A stretch of DNA of 64,000 nt from Bacteroidales bacterium UBA2287 (GTDB lineage: Bacteria; Bacteroidota; Bacteroidia; Bacteroidales; Tenuifilaceae). Positions 1 through 8,842 of this stretch are shown here, in pieces. The notes below the pieces were generated by a model. It had not been told where the DNA came from, ran no database searches, and saw only the letters and a program-made list of their open reading frames with translations. Within the stretch, counting starts at the first letter, position 1. Each line of letters starts with the position of its first letter. The position numbers and the translations under genes are program-made. The DNA lies in contig DDWL01000053.1 in NCBI GenBank assembly GCA_002345675.1, positions 62,001-126,000 on the forward strand, given 5' to 3'.

Positions 1-409
1 TAATTATGCCCTGCTTATTTTCGATTCCGATTGCATTATACCAAATTGGCTCGCTTATGTATGGATTTTCGAGTATTGCTTCGCGCCAAAGGTGAATAAA
101 TGTATCACTCGATTTTGCTGCAGCCTTTTCGCCATCGCCTTTTGAATCGGATGAATTTACGGGAAAAACAAAGTGTAAATCGGGGTGAATTAGCTTTTCG
201 AACTTGTGGCACGAAGGGCATTCGCCGCACGAATCGGTGTTGGTTGGTTTATGGCACGAAAGGTACTGGGCAAAGGCTATTGCTAAAGCAAGTTTGCCAG
301 TTCCCTCGGGACCAGTTATCATTAATGCATGAGGAACTCGTTGCTCCTTAACGCTTTTAATTAGCTTGGTTTTAACGGTATCTTGCCCTACTATTTTTTC
401 AAATTTCAT
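1..409 (-). CDS. holB: DNA polymerase III subunit delta' (partial, 3' end missing)
   Basis: Read on the minus strand from an ATG at 409, the frame stays open to the window edge, giving 136 N-terminal residues. Visible features are an opening MKFEKIVGQD, a Walker A box GPEGTGK at about residues 33-39, and four cysteines (about C52, C61, C64, C67) spaced like the zinc module of clamp-loader AAA+ subunits. In the family this subunit is part of the clamp loader that places the sliding clamp on DNA. The C-terminal part lies outside the window. A related clamp-loader protein such as DnaX cannot be fully excluded, but the start and the short lead into Walker A fit delta' better. Confidence 0.85.
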   Translation of the reverse strand, partial: MKFEKIVGQDTVKTKLIKSVKEQRVPHALMITGPEGTGKLALAIAFAQYLSCHKPTNTDSCGECPSCHKFEKLIHPDLHFVFPVNSSDSKGDGEKAAAKSSDTFIHLWREAILENPYISEPIWYNAIGIENKQGII

Positions 410-510
410 GAACTTTGTCCTATTCTATTTGAATATCGAGTTTCAAAGATAGCAATATATGTAAAAGCGATTTGCAATTGGTTGCTTTTTGCTGAATAAA
501 TTGCTAATAG

Positions 511-1290
511 TTACTGAGGCACAAAGAGGTAGGTTATGCTACCCTTTTGCTTACTTGGTGCTGTTTCGGATGCCGAAAAGCGGCTCGATAGTGCTGCTCT
601 TATTGCTGCATTTGTAATGCACTCGTCGTTAACCGAATTACTTGTGTCGATGGTTGCATTGGCCACTGTTCCGTCGCGATTAACTTCCAAATCAACAACT
701 ACTTGTCCTCCTTGCTCGCATTTATACGCAGGAACTGGAAGCCGATAGGCTTTTCGTCCCTCGAGAAAGTAGCTAATTACCGCAGGCCCTTTAAACTTTC
801 CCTGTTCGGCAGGTACTGTGCTTTTCTCCTCAATATTAGGAATATTTGCCTCCTCGCTGTTCTGTGCTTCGTCCCATTTCTGCTTGTTTGCCTTCATTTG
901 CTCCCGAGCCCTTGCCGCTTCGCGGTAAATTTCGTCGGCATCGGTTTCCTTCTCGTCGGTTAGCCCTGCGTTAAGCTCGGTGTTTGTAGCATCGACCGAA
1001 ATGTTTCGAACCTTTTCGTACTCGGCCTCATCGGGGTTTACGTCGCGTTGAAAAATGGGGTCGACGATTTCCTTTTTTTCTGGTGGGTTTATTTCGTATT
1101 CCCTGTCGAAATCGAGGTTAATTACTGTTTCGATTAAATGTGCACGGCTTTTAATTTCGAAAACAAAGAAGAGAATAGCCATAATTAAATTTAAGGCGAC
1201 AGTTCCAAGAATTCCCACTTTATGGTCGTTCCAAATGCGGAAAATTTCCGAAGATATGGCTACTAATCTACTTTCGAATTTGCTAAACAC
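511..1290 (-). CDS. TonB-like energy-transduction protein
   Basis: An inner-membrane protein with one transmembrane segment (about residues 25-45), a charged periplasmic linker rich in Glu, Lys and Ala, and a C-terminal beta-alpha-beta domain (about 175-259) of TonB type, ending in ITYLFVPQ. TonB proteins pass proton-motive energy from ExbBD to outer-membrane receptors; no exbBD genes lie nearby, so the partner is unknown. The start is uncertain: no ATG lies before the membrane segment. The GTG at 1290 is chosen because AAGAGAG sits a few bases upstream; TTG at 1305 and TTG at 1353 are alternatives. Second of two leftward genes at this edge, after holB. Confidence 0.7.
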   Translation of the reverse strand: MFSKFESRLVAISSEIFRIWNDHKVGILGTVALNLIMAILFFVFEIKSRAHLIETVINLDFDREYEINPPEKKEIVDPIFQRDVNPDEAEYEKVRNISVDATNTELNAGLTDEKETDADEIYREAARAREQMKANKQKWDEAQNSEEANIPNIEEKSTVPAEQGKFKGPAVISYFLEGRKAYRLPVPAYKCEQGGQVVVDLEVNRDGTVANATIDTSNSVNDECITNAAIRAALSSRFSASETAPSKQKGSITYLFVPQ

Positions 1291-1558
1291 AGTTACTCTC
1301 TTCAATAGTTGCTCACAAAAATACGAAATCAATGCCGAGTTTCCTTCGCGCAACAGTAATCAATTAGTAGCCCGATTAAAAAAGAGAAATCAAATACTAT
1401 AGTTCCATTCTATTTTAATGCTAACATTATTTAAAAAATGCAAGCAATACCAATGTTTAATGTGCTTCTTAACATATTGTTGCAAAAACATGGCGAACAT
1501 ACTCGTTTAGTCGAACTAAAAACAATATTTTTGCAGCGTATTGGGAATTTGGTGCTGC

Positions 1559-3055
1559 ATGATGATAAAGTTATTAAAACACTTGTTTTTACTCATTTTC
1601 ATAAACTTATTTTTAATAACAGTTTATGGAAACGTATTTTCATACAAAACCCTACAACCAAAAATCTCTCTGTCTTCTGCTGAAGTTTCAATTGCGAATA
1701 CTGTTTCATCTCCTCTGTTTTTACTTACTATTCTTTTTATATTGTCTATTTTCATTGCTGTTTTGGCAATTTTTCATTTTAGGGCAAAAAATAGAATTAA
1801 AAAATATGAGGATGAAAACAAAAGTTTATCCCAATCGAAAAAACATTTCGAAGCCATTCTGTCTGCTCGGAATTATGAGCTAAAATCGGCCCTGCGAAAA
1901 CTGGAAGATGGGAAGCAGCTAAGCTCAATGTTTTTAAATAACCTTACCCACGAAGTTCGAACGCCACTAAATGTAATCCTCGGATTTTCGAAATTGCTAT
2001 ACGACGAAAATTTATCGCTCGAGGTTAGGCAAAACTATTTAGACATTATCAATAAAAAGGGGTACAATTTGCTCCACTTAATTAACGACATACTAACCAC
2101 ATCGCAAATCGATTCAGGCGAACTCGAAATAAACCGTACTTCGTGTAATATAAATAAACTACTAAGCGATTTATACAAAAGCCTTTCGAACGACGAGAGG
2201 GCAAAAAAAAATGCTGCCTTATCAATTAATTTTGTTCAATCGCAAAGCGATAGTAGGAGTATAGTAATTACCGACCCCATTAGGCTTGAGCAAGTACTTT
2301 GGAACCTGCTCGACAATGCCCTAAAGTTTACCGAAATGGGAAGTATTGAATTTGGGTACAGAATTGATGGAACCCAAATTGTATTTTTTGTTACCGACAC
2401 GGGAATTGGAATTGAAAAGGAAAATATTGATAAGGTTTTCGAGCGTTTTTGTAAAATTGTAGCCAACAATAATCCAACCTTGTATAGCGGGACAGGCTTA
2501 GGACTTTCGATAGCGAAGGAGCTGGTAGGCCTTCTCGATGGCAAAGTTTGGGTTGAAAGCGAGCCAGGGAAAGGCACTTCGTTTTACCTTACAATTCCCT
2601 ACATTCCTGTAAAAAGCAACTTTACAGGACACTTTTCGAAGTCGTTTTTGGCTAACAATAGTTTAAACTTAAAAGGTAAAATTATACTTGTTGTCGAAGA
2701 CGATTTTATTAGCTACCAGTTAATTGAAACGCTTCTCGAAAAATCGGAGGCTAAGCTTATCCACGTTAAAAATGGCGAGGACGCTGTTGAAGTTGCCAAA
2801 CTTACAGCAAACCTCGACTTAATACTAATGGACATGCAGTTGCCTTTTTTAAGTGGCTACGAAGCGTCGGCCCAAATAAAAGCTATAATGCCTCACGTTC
2901 CTATTGTTGCACAAACCGCACACGCCATGAACGACGATAAGGTTCGCTGCCTCGAAGCGGGTTGCGATGGCTACATACCAAAACCCATCGACCCCGATGA
3001 GTTTATGCTTACCATTGGTCGATTTTTACTGGGCGAACCAATTGTAAAGTCCTAA
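1559..3055 (+). CDS. Membrane-bound hybrid histidine kinase (HisKA-HATPase-REC)
   Basis: A sensor kinase of about 498 residues. A signal-anchor segment at the N-terminus and a second membrane segment (LFLLTILFILSIFIAVLAIF) enclose only a short periplasmic loop. A short coiled coil follows, then HisKA with the phospho-acceptor H131 in HEVRTPLNVI, a HATPase_c domain with DTGIGI and GTGLGLSI boxes, and a receiver domain with acceptor D425 in LILMDMQLP. The chain has no DNA-binding output, so signal probably leaves through an Hpt protein or stays within the complex. The ATG pair at 1559/1562 is preferred over an upstream TTG because it gives a clean signal-anchor start. The signal sensed cannot be read from the sequence. 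Confidence 0.85.
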   Translation: MMIKLLKHLFLLIFINLFLITVYGNVFSYKTLQPKISLSSAEVSIANTVSSPLFLLTILFILSIFIAVLAIFHFRAKNRIKKYEDENKSLSQSKKHFEAILSARNYELKSALRKLEDGKQLSSMFLNNLTHEVRTPLNVILGFSKLLYDENLSLEVRQNYLDIINKKGYNLLHLINDILTTSQIDSGELEINRTSCNINKLLSDLYKSLSNDERAKKNAALSINFVQSQSDSRSIVITDPIRLEQVLWNLLDNALKFTEMGSIEFGYRIDGTQIVFFVTDTGIGIEKENIDKVFERFCKIVANNNPTLYSGTGLGLSIAKELVGLLDGKVWVESEPGKGTSFYLTIPYIPVKSNFTGHFSKSFLANNSLNLKGKIILVVEDDFISYQLIETLLEKSEAKLIHVKNGEDAVEVAKLTANLDLILMDMQLPFLSGYEASAQIKAIMPHVPIVAQTAHAMNDDKVRCLEAGCDGYIPKPIDPDEFMLTIGRFLLGEPIVKS

Positions 3056-3181
3056 TATTTGAGGTAACAAATCCCATTTTGTTGAGTTAATTCCCATTTC
3101 ATTTTATATTATGTTTTTCAAAGTATTTTTTATTAAACCCTGTTTGTGAGGGGTTACAGCTTGTTGCTAGGTTTTATAACA

Positions 3182-3212
3182 TTTTGGCACACATATAGCT
3201 AACACATCTTTG
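3182..3212 (+). promoter_or_regulatory. Probable promoter of the coiled-coil lipoprotein gene
   Basis: TTTTG at 3182-3186 and CATCTTTG at 3205-3212 are 18 bases apart, close to the Bacteroidota -33/-7 pattern TTTG-N(17-23)-TAnnTTTG; the first base of the -7 box is C instead of T. It lies about 48 bases before the start codon. Confidence 0.5.
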
Positions 3213-3259
3213 CTTGTTTTAGAATAAAAATTAACCACTAATAATTAAAGTAAATAACT

Positions 3260-4129
3260 ATGAAAAGAATCATCTTCGTTTTACTCATTGCCCTTGTTGC
3301 CGTTTCGTGCAACCAAAAGGAGAAGAAACAAATTGTACTGCTTACCCAGCAAGTAGATTCGCTTAAAAAGCAAGGTTTCGAAAAGGATTCAGCCATTAAC
3401 GAGTTCTTTAGAGTTATTAACGAAATTGAGTCGAACCTTGCAATTATTAAGGAAAGGGAAAAAATAATTGCAAACGCTTCGTCGAGTACAACCGAAATTA
3501 AAGACGACTCGAGGGAGAGAATTAACAACGATATTCTCCTTATTAACGAACTAATGGAGAAGAACCGCAAATCGATTCGATACCTTAACAAGCAGCTTAA
3601 AGAATCGAACATTAAAATTGTTGAACTTGAGGAGCGGTTAGTGCAAACTACAAAATTACTCGAGGAGAGGGACCAGGAAATTGTTGTTCTTAAAGAAAAC
3701 CTTACAAAGTTGAACTTCGACATCGCTACTCTAAACGCTGCTGTCGATACACTTTCGGTTGCAAAACAAGCACTAACGAAAGAGGTTGAAACGAAGACTG
3801 AAATGCTTAACACTGCATTCTTTGCCATTGGATCTAAAAAAGAACTTGTTGATAACAAGGTTATTGACAAAACAGGTGGGTTCCTTGGAATGGGAAAAAC
3901 CACTCGCCTAAAATCCGATTTTAACGAAACCTATTTTTCGAAAGTTGACGTTACTAAAACCAACTCAATTCCTCTTTACGGAAAAAAAGCCGTTATTATA
4001 ACTACTCATCCAGCCGAAACCTATAAAATGGTTATTAGCCAAGAGGGTGTTGTTGAAAGAATCGAAATTTTGGATGCTCAAAAGTTCTGGAGCGCATCGA
4101 AATACTTAGTTGTTCAAATTGAACAATAG
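3260..4129 (+). CDS. Coiled-coil lipoprotein (Cbp1-like family)
   Basis: A 289-residue predicted lipoprotein. The signal peptide ends in the lipobox LVAVSC with the acylated cysteine at about residue 17, followed by Asn-Gln-Lys. Residues about 25-180 form a heptad-rich coiled coil in which INELMEKN recurs as a family-typical segment. The C-terminal 100 residues form a small globular domain. The overall plan matches lipoproteins annotated in Bacteroidota as Cbp1 family collagen-binding adhesins, but that name comes from one or few studied members and the function here is not shown. It sits alone between two hybrid kinases, with its own promoter and terminator. Confidence 0.75.
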   Translation: MKRIIFVLLIALVAVSCNQKEKKQIVLLTQQVDSLKKQGFEKDSAINEFFRVINEIESNLAIIKEREKIIANASSSTTEIKDDSRERINNDILLINELMEKNRKSIRYLNKQLKESNIKIVELEERLVQTTKLLEERDQEIVVLKENLTKLNFDIATLNAAVDTLSVAKQALTKEVETKTEMLNTAFFAIGSKKELVDNKVIDKTGGFLGMGKTTRLKSDFNETYFSKVDVTKTNSIPLYGKKAVIITTHPAETYKMVISQEGVVERIEILDAQKFWSASKYLVVQIEQ

Positions 4130-4151
4130 TTAATTTTTTAAATGGCATTCG

Positions 4152-4185
4152 AGGGCTGCAGCGGTAAACGTTGCAGCCCTTTTTG
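4152..4185 (+). terminator. Rho-independent terminator after the lipoprotein gene
   Basis: A 12-bp stem (4152-4163 with 4169-4180, one G-T wobble), loop GTAAA, then a T run. It separates the lipoprotein gene from the following kinase. Confidence 0.9.
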
Positions 4186-4242
4186 TATGTGTTGCTTTAA
4201 TCTTTCCGAAACATAAGCTAACTTGTGCCCAATTTACTGAAA

Positions 4243-6792
4243 ATGCAAAGTACCAAACCTATAAGGGAAGGCTTTTCTCGAATAAAACCAAAAGTTTTGT
4301 TCGGCTTTATACTTTTGCTACTGGTTGCACTAGCGGCTGTAATCTTTACCTTTACTGGCTTTCGCCAGCTTATTAGTACTCGTCAAAGCCTTTCGGAACC
4401 AAGCCGAAAACTCATTCTACTTAACTCAACACTAACCGACATTTACGAAGCCGAGAGCAATATTAGGGCTTACACTTTAAATCAGGACCCAAAGCACCTA
4501 AACAGCTACCTGTCGGTTTTAAAACGGGTAAATAAAAAAGTCGATTCGTTATACATACTTACTCAGAGCGATTCGTTGCAAGGAGTTCAAATTATGTATA
4601 TTAAGCGCTTGCTAAAGCGAAAAAATAAGGTTCTGAACGATTACATCGACCTTAAACAAACCGATTGGTCGGCTGAGTTTTACAACCTTGCCCTTAACGA
4701 AATTGGGCGCCTCGAAACCGATTCAATTCTACGCGATGCCGTAATTACTAAAACCACAACCACCAAAACTTCGCGAAAAGATACCCTTGTAAAAAAACAA
4801 CCCGAAGATGCTCCCGGGTTTTTTGGTCGACTTAAAGGCTGGTTTACGGGGAGTTCGAACTCCGATACGACCATAACCCTTTTGTATGTTGAAGAGCGAA
4901 TAAAAATTGACACGCTAAGGCACTCCTGGGTTCCTACCGACAGCCTTCTTCGCGATGTAATTGGAATTTTAAATGAAATTCGCACGCAGCAGGAGGAAAC
5001 CATTAGCAAGCTTAGCGCCAAGGAGCTCGAACTGCTCAAAACCGACCTTAAGTTAATGGACGAGGTACGCTCGGTTGTTTCGTTGCTCGAATTTGAGGAA
5101 CTTCAGGATGCAACTCAACGTTCCCAAAATGCTCGTGATGTTGTAAGCCGCTCGACCATTCTTATTGCTTCGCTTGGGGGACTGGCAGTATTTATGACAA
5201 TTCTTTTTATCATAATTATTTTCAGAGATATTACACTAAGTAACTACTACCGGTTACAGCTTGAGGAGGCAAAAAAATTAGCCGAACAGCTACTTAAGGC
5301 AAAGGAGGAATTTTTGGCAAATATGAGCCACGAAATTCGAACTCCCCTAACGTCGATAATTGGTTTTACCCGCCAAATGAAAAAAACGCCTCTTGGTCCT
5401 AATCAGCACGATTTTGTTCGGTCGCTCGAGTTTTCATCGGAGCACTTGCTCGATATTGTAAACGATTTGCTCGATATATCGAAAATTGAAGCAGGACAGC
5501 TAAAACTCGAAAGCGTTCCAATAAATCCACTTTCGCTAATAAAAGAGGCTGTCGATTTATTTAGAACAAAAGCACAGGACAGAGGATTAGACCTTAAATA
5601 TACTGCCAGCTGCGAATGCAGTTCGCCCGTTTTGGGCGACTCGTACAGGCTAAAGCAAATTGTAATAAATCTTGTGGGTAACGCCATAAAATTTACCGAA
5701 AAAGGGAGCGTAAAGGTTGACGTTAGTTGCAGCCAACTCGCTAACCAAGAGGTTGAGTTTGTTTTAACCGTTACCGATACAGGAATTGGCATTGAGCCCG
5801 ACAGGCTCAACGATGTTTTTAAGCGTTTTTCGCAAGCCGACTCGGGAATTACCCGTCGTTTTGGCGGCACAGGCCTTGGACTAAGCATTGTAAAAAAGTT
5901 AACCGAAATGCACCAAGGTAGCGTTTCGGGCTCAAGCGAAGTTGGAAAGGGATCGGTTTTTACAGTTACCTTACGATACAAACTTGCTTCAAACATCGAT
6001 TCGATTCCCGAAAGTACTACAGGTATTCCCGCAACTCTTCCCACGAATTTAAAAATACTGCTAATCGACGACGACCCTTTGCTTCAGCAACTTTCGAAGT
6101 TAATGCTTAACTCGTTGGGTTCGGAGCCAACAATTCTGGGAAACCCAGCACAAGCTATCGAATTGCTATCGAAAAGCCAATTCGATGTGGTGCTCTCCGA
6201 TATTCAAATGCCAGTAATTAGCGGATTCGATTTAGTAAAGCGGCTAAGAGAAATGGATTCTGTCAATCGTCGTACAATTGCAATAGCCATTACAGCCAAT
6301 AGTATTGGCGAAAATGTCGACACGTACCTCAAGGCGGGTTTCGATGGCGTACTCTTTAAGCCTTTCGACGAATTTGCGCTTTTTAATGCCATTGCCGTGC
6401 ACTTTGGAATTGAGGACAACCAAGTAAATATAGTTAATGCAGAAAGCGACTCCTCGTTCGACCTGTCCGATATTAAGCGCTTTTGCGAAGGCGACAACGA
6501 AGCCTTTTATGCTTCTGTAAATTCGGTTATTGTTAACAACAACCAAAACATTAAACTGCTTAACGAATACGCAGCCACTGAAAATTGGAAAGGAATAAAG
6601 GAAGTTACCCACAAAATGAAATCGGCCATGGGCCAAATAAGGGCAATGCACATTCAAAAAATGGTAATGGAAATTGACACGCTCGACCTATCCAAAGAAA
6701 ATATACTGCACCTAAAACATACTATTTCTGAAATTGCGAAAGCCTTTTTAGAGGTTGAAAAACTTATGATTAAGGCGATTGAAGAAAAGTAA
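4243..6792 (+). CDS. Hybrid histidine kinase with periplasmic sensor, REC and Hpt domains
   Basis: An 849-residue tripartite kinase. One membrane segment at about residues 20-42, a periplasmic helical sensor resembling CHASE3 (about 45-300), and a second membrane segment (about 308-332) come first. HisKA then carries H363 in MSHEIRTPL, followed by HATPase_c (DTGIGI, GGTGLGLS), a receiver with D653 in LSDIQMPVISG, and a C-terminal Hpt domain with H790 in THKMKS. This layout supports a His-Asp-His phosphorelay within one chain that then phosphorylates a separate regulator. ATG at 4243 is chosen; a GTG at 4225 is in frame but adds only six residues. The output regulator is not in the window. Confidence 0.9.
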   Translation: MQSTKPIREGFSRIKPKVLFGFILLLLVALAAVIFTFTGFRQLISTRQSLSEPSRKLILLNSTLTDIYEAESNIRAYTLNQDPKHLNSYLSVLKRVNKKVDSLYILTQSDSLQGVQIMYIKRLLKRKNKVLNDYIDLKQTDWSAEFYNLALNEIGRLETDSILRDAVITKTTTTKTSRKDTLVKKQPEDAPGFFGRLKGWFTGSSNSDTTITLLYVEERIKIDTLRHSWVPTDSLLRDVIGILNEIRTQQEETISKLSAKELELLKTDLKLMDEVRSVVSLLEFEELQDATQRSQNARDVVSRSTILIASLGGLAVFMTILFIIIIFRDITLSNYYRLQLEEAKKLAEQLLKAKEEFLANMSHEIRTPLTSIIGFTRQMKKTPLGPNQHDFVRSLEFSSEHLLDIVNDLLDISKIEAGQLKLESVPINPLSLIKEAVDLFRTKAQDRGLDLKYTASCECSSPVLGDSYRLKQIVINLVGNAIKFTEKGSVKVDVSCSQLANQEVEFVLTVTDTGIGIEPDRLNDVFKRFSQADSGITRRFGGTGLGLSIVKKLTEMHQGSVSGSSEVGKGSVFTVTLRYKLASNIDSIPESTTGIPATLPTNLKILLIDDDPLLQQLSKLMLNSLGSEPTILGNPAQAIELLSKSQFDVVLSDIQMPVISGFDLVKRLREMDSVNRRTIAIAITANSIGENVDTYLKAGFDGVLFKPFDEFALFNAIAVHFGIEDNQVNIVNAESDSSFDLSDIKRFCEGDNEAFYASVNSVIVNNNQNIKLLNEYAATENWKGIKEVTHKMKSAMGQIRAMHIQKMVMEIDTLDLSKENILHLKHTISEIAKAFLEVEKLMIKAIEEK

Positions 6793-7075
6793 AAAGAATT
6801 TGTCTTTTATATTTTAAAACTTGAAGTACTGATAAATATTTTGAGGAAAAATTCTTAACTGTATTGGGAAAGTGCAGTATTAATCACAATTGTCGGATTT
6901 AAAACTTACGTTCATAATAATAGTAATTAGGTTAAACTTTTTGGCTAGAAAAATTAACATTCGTGAGCAATTTATGCTTCCAAAGAGAGGTAATTCAAGA
7001 GATTTGAAAACATTTTTTTTAGTATAGCAGCAGGTTAGCGTTAGTCTTTGAACTTCTTAGAGATTCTCTGAAATG
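6793..7075. other. Non-coding gap between core genes and the XRE-ImmA-PIN operon
   Basis: AT-rich sequence with no credible reading frame, no tRNA and no clear repeat. It marks the left edge of the accessory region that runs to tRNA-Gln. Confidence 0.5.
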
Positions 7076-7098
7076 AAAAAGGGAGCATAAAGTTCCCT
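7076..7098 (-). terminator. Possible terminator of the XRE-ImmA-PIN operon
   Basis: Read leftwards, AGGGA (7094-7098) and TCCCT (7080-7084) form a short stem followed by a T run (7076-7080). It lies about 20 bases beyond the PIN-like stop codon. The stem is only 5 bp, so the call is tentative. Confidence 0.5.
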
Positions 7099-7120
7099 CA
7101 GATCATTATTTCATAAAAGC

Positions 7121-7651
7121 TTAAACCTTTCGTATTTTATACTTGCTCAGGTATTCAGAAATAGAGTTTACAGGCAGTTTGCTCCCTTTTGCCTTAACTT
7201 TAGTTATAAAATCGTCACATTCCTTTTCTGTTAGTTTTTTCGAATCTAAGGCTTCAACGAGAAAATCCATTGTTGTAAGATAGGCGATACCATTCGTCTC
7301 ACAATAGATTGCTATATCTTTTATATTACTACTAGCTAGAATATCGTTATTGAACCTACAATAAGCCATGCATGCCCTTTCACCTCTACCAAAATTCTTG
7401 ATAAGCTTTGAGTACTCCATGGTAATTTGTTTATCTCCCTGAAAACTAATCTCTTTAATTATACCTGAATTTATAACATTATTGATATAATCCTTAAACT
7501 TATAAGACGCACTTAATTCGTTAGCAACTAAATCTAATAAAACTTTTTTATACGGAAACAGTGAAGGCAGTATAGCAAATTGGCCTCCGCTTATAAAATG
7601 ACTAATCACATCGGTATCCAGCAAAATCAACTTTTCAATTTTCTTCGCCAT
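7121..7651 (-). CDS. PIN-like domain protein, third gene of an XRE-ImmA-PIN operon
   Basis: A 176-residue protein with a PIN-type plan: LLDTDVISHF near the N-terminus (D12, D14), an acidic residue in LVANELS (E45), and GRGERACMAYC (E91), which matches the G-x-GE-x-A core of PIN nucleases. The segment that usually carries the next catalytic Asp reads ILASSN (S107, S108, N109), so the canonical acid appears replaced; D112 or a later acid might compensate. PIN proteins are usually Mg2+-dependent RNases and often toxins. The start ATG overlaps the end of the ImmA-like gene by 17 bases, showing translational coupling. Whether this one is a nuclease, a toxin or an inactive sensor is inference. Confidence 0.7.
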   Translation of the reverse strand: MAKKIEKLILLDTDVISHFISGGQFAILPSLFPYKKVLLDLVANELSASYKFKDYINNVINSGIIKEISFQGDKQITMEYSKLIKNFGRGERACMAYCRFNNDILASSNIKDIAIYCETNGIAYLTTMDFLVEALDSKKLTEKECDDFITKVKAKGSKLPVNSISEYLSKYKIRKV

Positions 7652-8363
7652 GCTCAGGATTTGTAATATCGATACCGATTTGATTCATCAATTCGAGATA
7701 ATGCCCTTCGGATATTATTTCATTATCAAAAAGAACTTTTGCTTTTTCACCATAATTACCAATGGTAACATTATGATTACCAGCTTTATATAATGATGTA
7801 TCGTATCCGAAAAGTTGCGCCGATTCAATAGCTTTAAATGTTTTTAAAAAGTCATACGATTTTCTATCCAGAAGTCCAAGCATTTTTAACCGTAGAAGCA
7901 TGGAAGAATGGGAAACTGAAAAGTACTGTTCTAACTTAATTATAGACTGCAAACTAACTTTGTTTTTTGTTAATTCTTCATCTGGCAACATTTCATTAAT
8001 TCCATTTTCGGGCATCAAAAGACAAGAAGCGAAATAATCTGCATTGTATTCTTCTCTGTTTTTAACATCAAATAAACCCGTTTTACACTGGTGTATTTCA
8101 AATTTTTCTTGAATAAATAGATGATAAAGTTCGTGTGCAATTGTAAAGTGTTGCCGACCTCTTGAGTGATTTGAATTCACTAAAATAAATCTTGAACTAT
8201 CGTTTACTTTCAATGACATTCCAGAAATTCCCTCTGTCATAGGCTTGAACATTGTAAAAACATTAAGTTTTAACAATAAACTTTTAATACGAATTGCTTC
8301 GCTACTGCTAATGCCATTTCGTTCTCTGAACAAACTTGCGTTCTTTTGGAGAATTTTCATCAT
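7635..8363 (-). CDS. ImmA/IrrE-family metallopeptidase
   Basis: A 242-residue protein with a zinc-peptidase motif HELYH (H77, E78, H81) in HFTIAHELYHLF and the downstream family signature EYNADYFASCLLMPE, whose acidic residues supply the third zinc ligand. ImmA-type proteases cut their cognate XRE repressor, lifting repression after DNA damage or another signal. The gene starts in a 4-base ATGA overlap with the stop of the XRE gene and overlaps the PIN-like gene at its end, so the three are clearly one unit. By analogy with ImmR/ImmA the likely substrate is the adjacent XRE protein, but that is inferred from position. Confidence 0.88.
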   Translation of the reverse strand: MMKILQKNASLFRERNGISSSEAIRIKSLLLKLNVFTMFKPMTEGISGMSLKVNDSSRFILVNSNHSRGRQHFTIAHELYHLFIQEKFEIHQCKTGLFDVKNREEYNADYFASCLLMPENGINEMLPDEELTKNKVSLQSIIKLEQYFSVSHSSMLLRLKMLGLLDRKSYDFLKTFKAIESAQLFGYDTSLYKAGNHNVTIGNYGEKAKVLFDNEIISEGHYLELMNQIGIDITNPEHGEEN

Positions 8364-8704
8364 AGTTTAGCAAGTAAGTTATTCATTTTAAGGTAATTTT
8401 TAACAACGGCTTTAAAAAGTGCAATGGTTTCCAGATCCTCACTCTCAAAACCATCAGTTCTAAATGCACAGGCAACATTTTCCTTAAGCTGAATCTCATC
8501 TTCCTCATAGAAATCCGCTAAATCAACTCCGTATAAATCGCTTAAGCGAGTCAGTACATCAAATGGAACCTCCCTTGATCCATTTTCGTAGTAACTTATC
8601 ATTTCTCTTTTTATATCGAGAAAATTGGCAATCGCTTCCTGAGTAAACCCATTGATTACCCTATACGATTTTACATTTCTTCCGATTATAGTATCTGGAG
8701 TCAT
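8360..8704 (-). CDS. XRE-family transcriptional regulator
   Basis: A 114-residue protein with an N-terminal helix-turn-helix of Cro/C1 type (about residues 8-60; core NGFTQEAIANFLDIKREMISYY is visible in two helices) and an acidic C-terminal tail of about 45 residues. As first gene of the XRE-ImmA-PIN operon it probably represses its own promoter; repeated GTTACA half-sites lie just upstream. The tail is the likely contact or cleavage region for the ImmA-like protease. Codon choice in this operon lacks the TCG/CGA richness of the core genes, which suggests transfer. Confidence 0.88.
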   Translation of the reverse strand: MTPDTIIGRNVKSYRVINGFTQEAIANFLDIKREMISYYENGSREVPFDVLTRLSDLYGVDLADFYEEDEIQLKENVACAFRTDGFESEDLETIALFKAVVKNYLKMNNLLAKL

Positions 8705-8720
8705 GATTTTTTTTTACTAA

Positions 8721-8842
8721 TTTGTTACAATAATATCAATAATAAATATACTATACAAATAATGTAACGAAATTAAAACAAATTTGTTTCGTCATATGCA
8801 TTATTTATCAATATTTTAACACTTTAAAGGAGTTGTTACAAT
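8721..8842 (-). promoter_or_regulatory. Promoter/operator region of the XRE-ImmA-PIN operon
   Basis: Three GTTACA-type half-sites are visible: TTTGTTACAATAAT (8721-8734), its inverted partner ATAATGTAACGAA (8759-8771), and GTTGTTACAAT (8832-8842). Read leftwards, a -7-like TATATTTA lies between the first two. This is the arrangement expected for autorepression by the XRE protein. Confidence 0.55.

Noticed and set aside
100..351. Rightward open frame of 83 codons
   Set aside because: It lies antisense to the holB frame, which has a Walker A box and zinc cysteines.
3238..3903. Leftward open frame of 221 codons
   Set aside because: Antisense to the coiled-coil lipoprotein; Ser-rich shadow with no motif.
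5403..6044. Leftward open frame of 213 codons
   Set aside because: Antisense to the kinase core of the tripartite hybrid kinase.
7121..8704. XRE-ImmA-PIN operon as cargo of the tRNA-Gln element
   Set aside because: It lies left of the left att repeat and left of the former tRNA terminator, so it is outside the current element. I saw no further copy of the att word on its left side.
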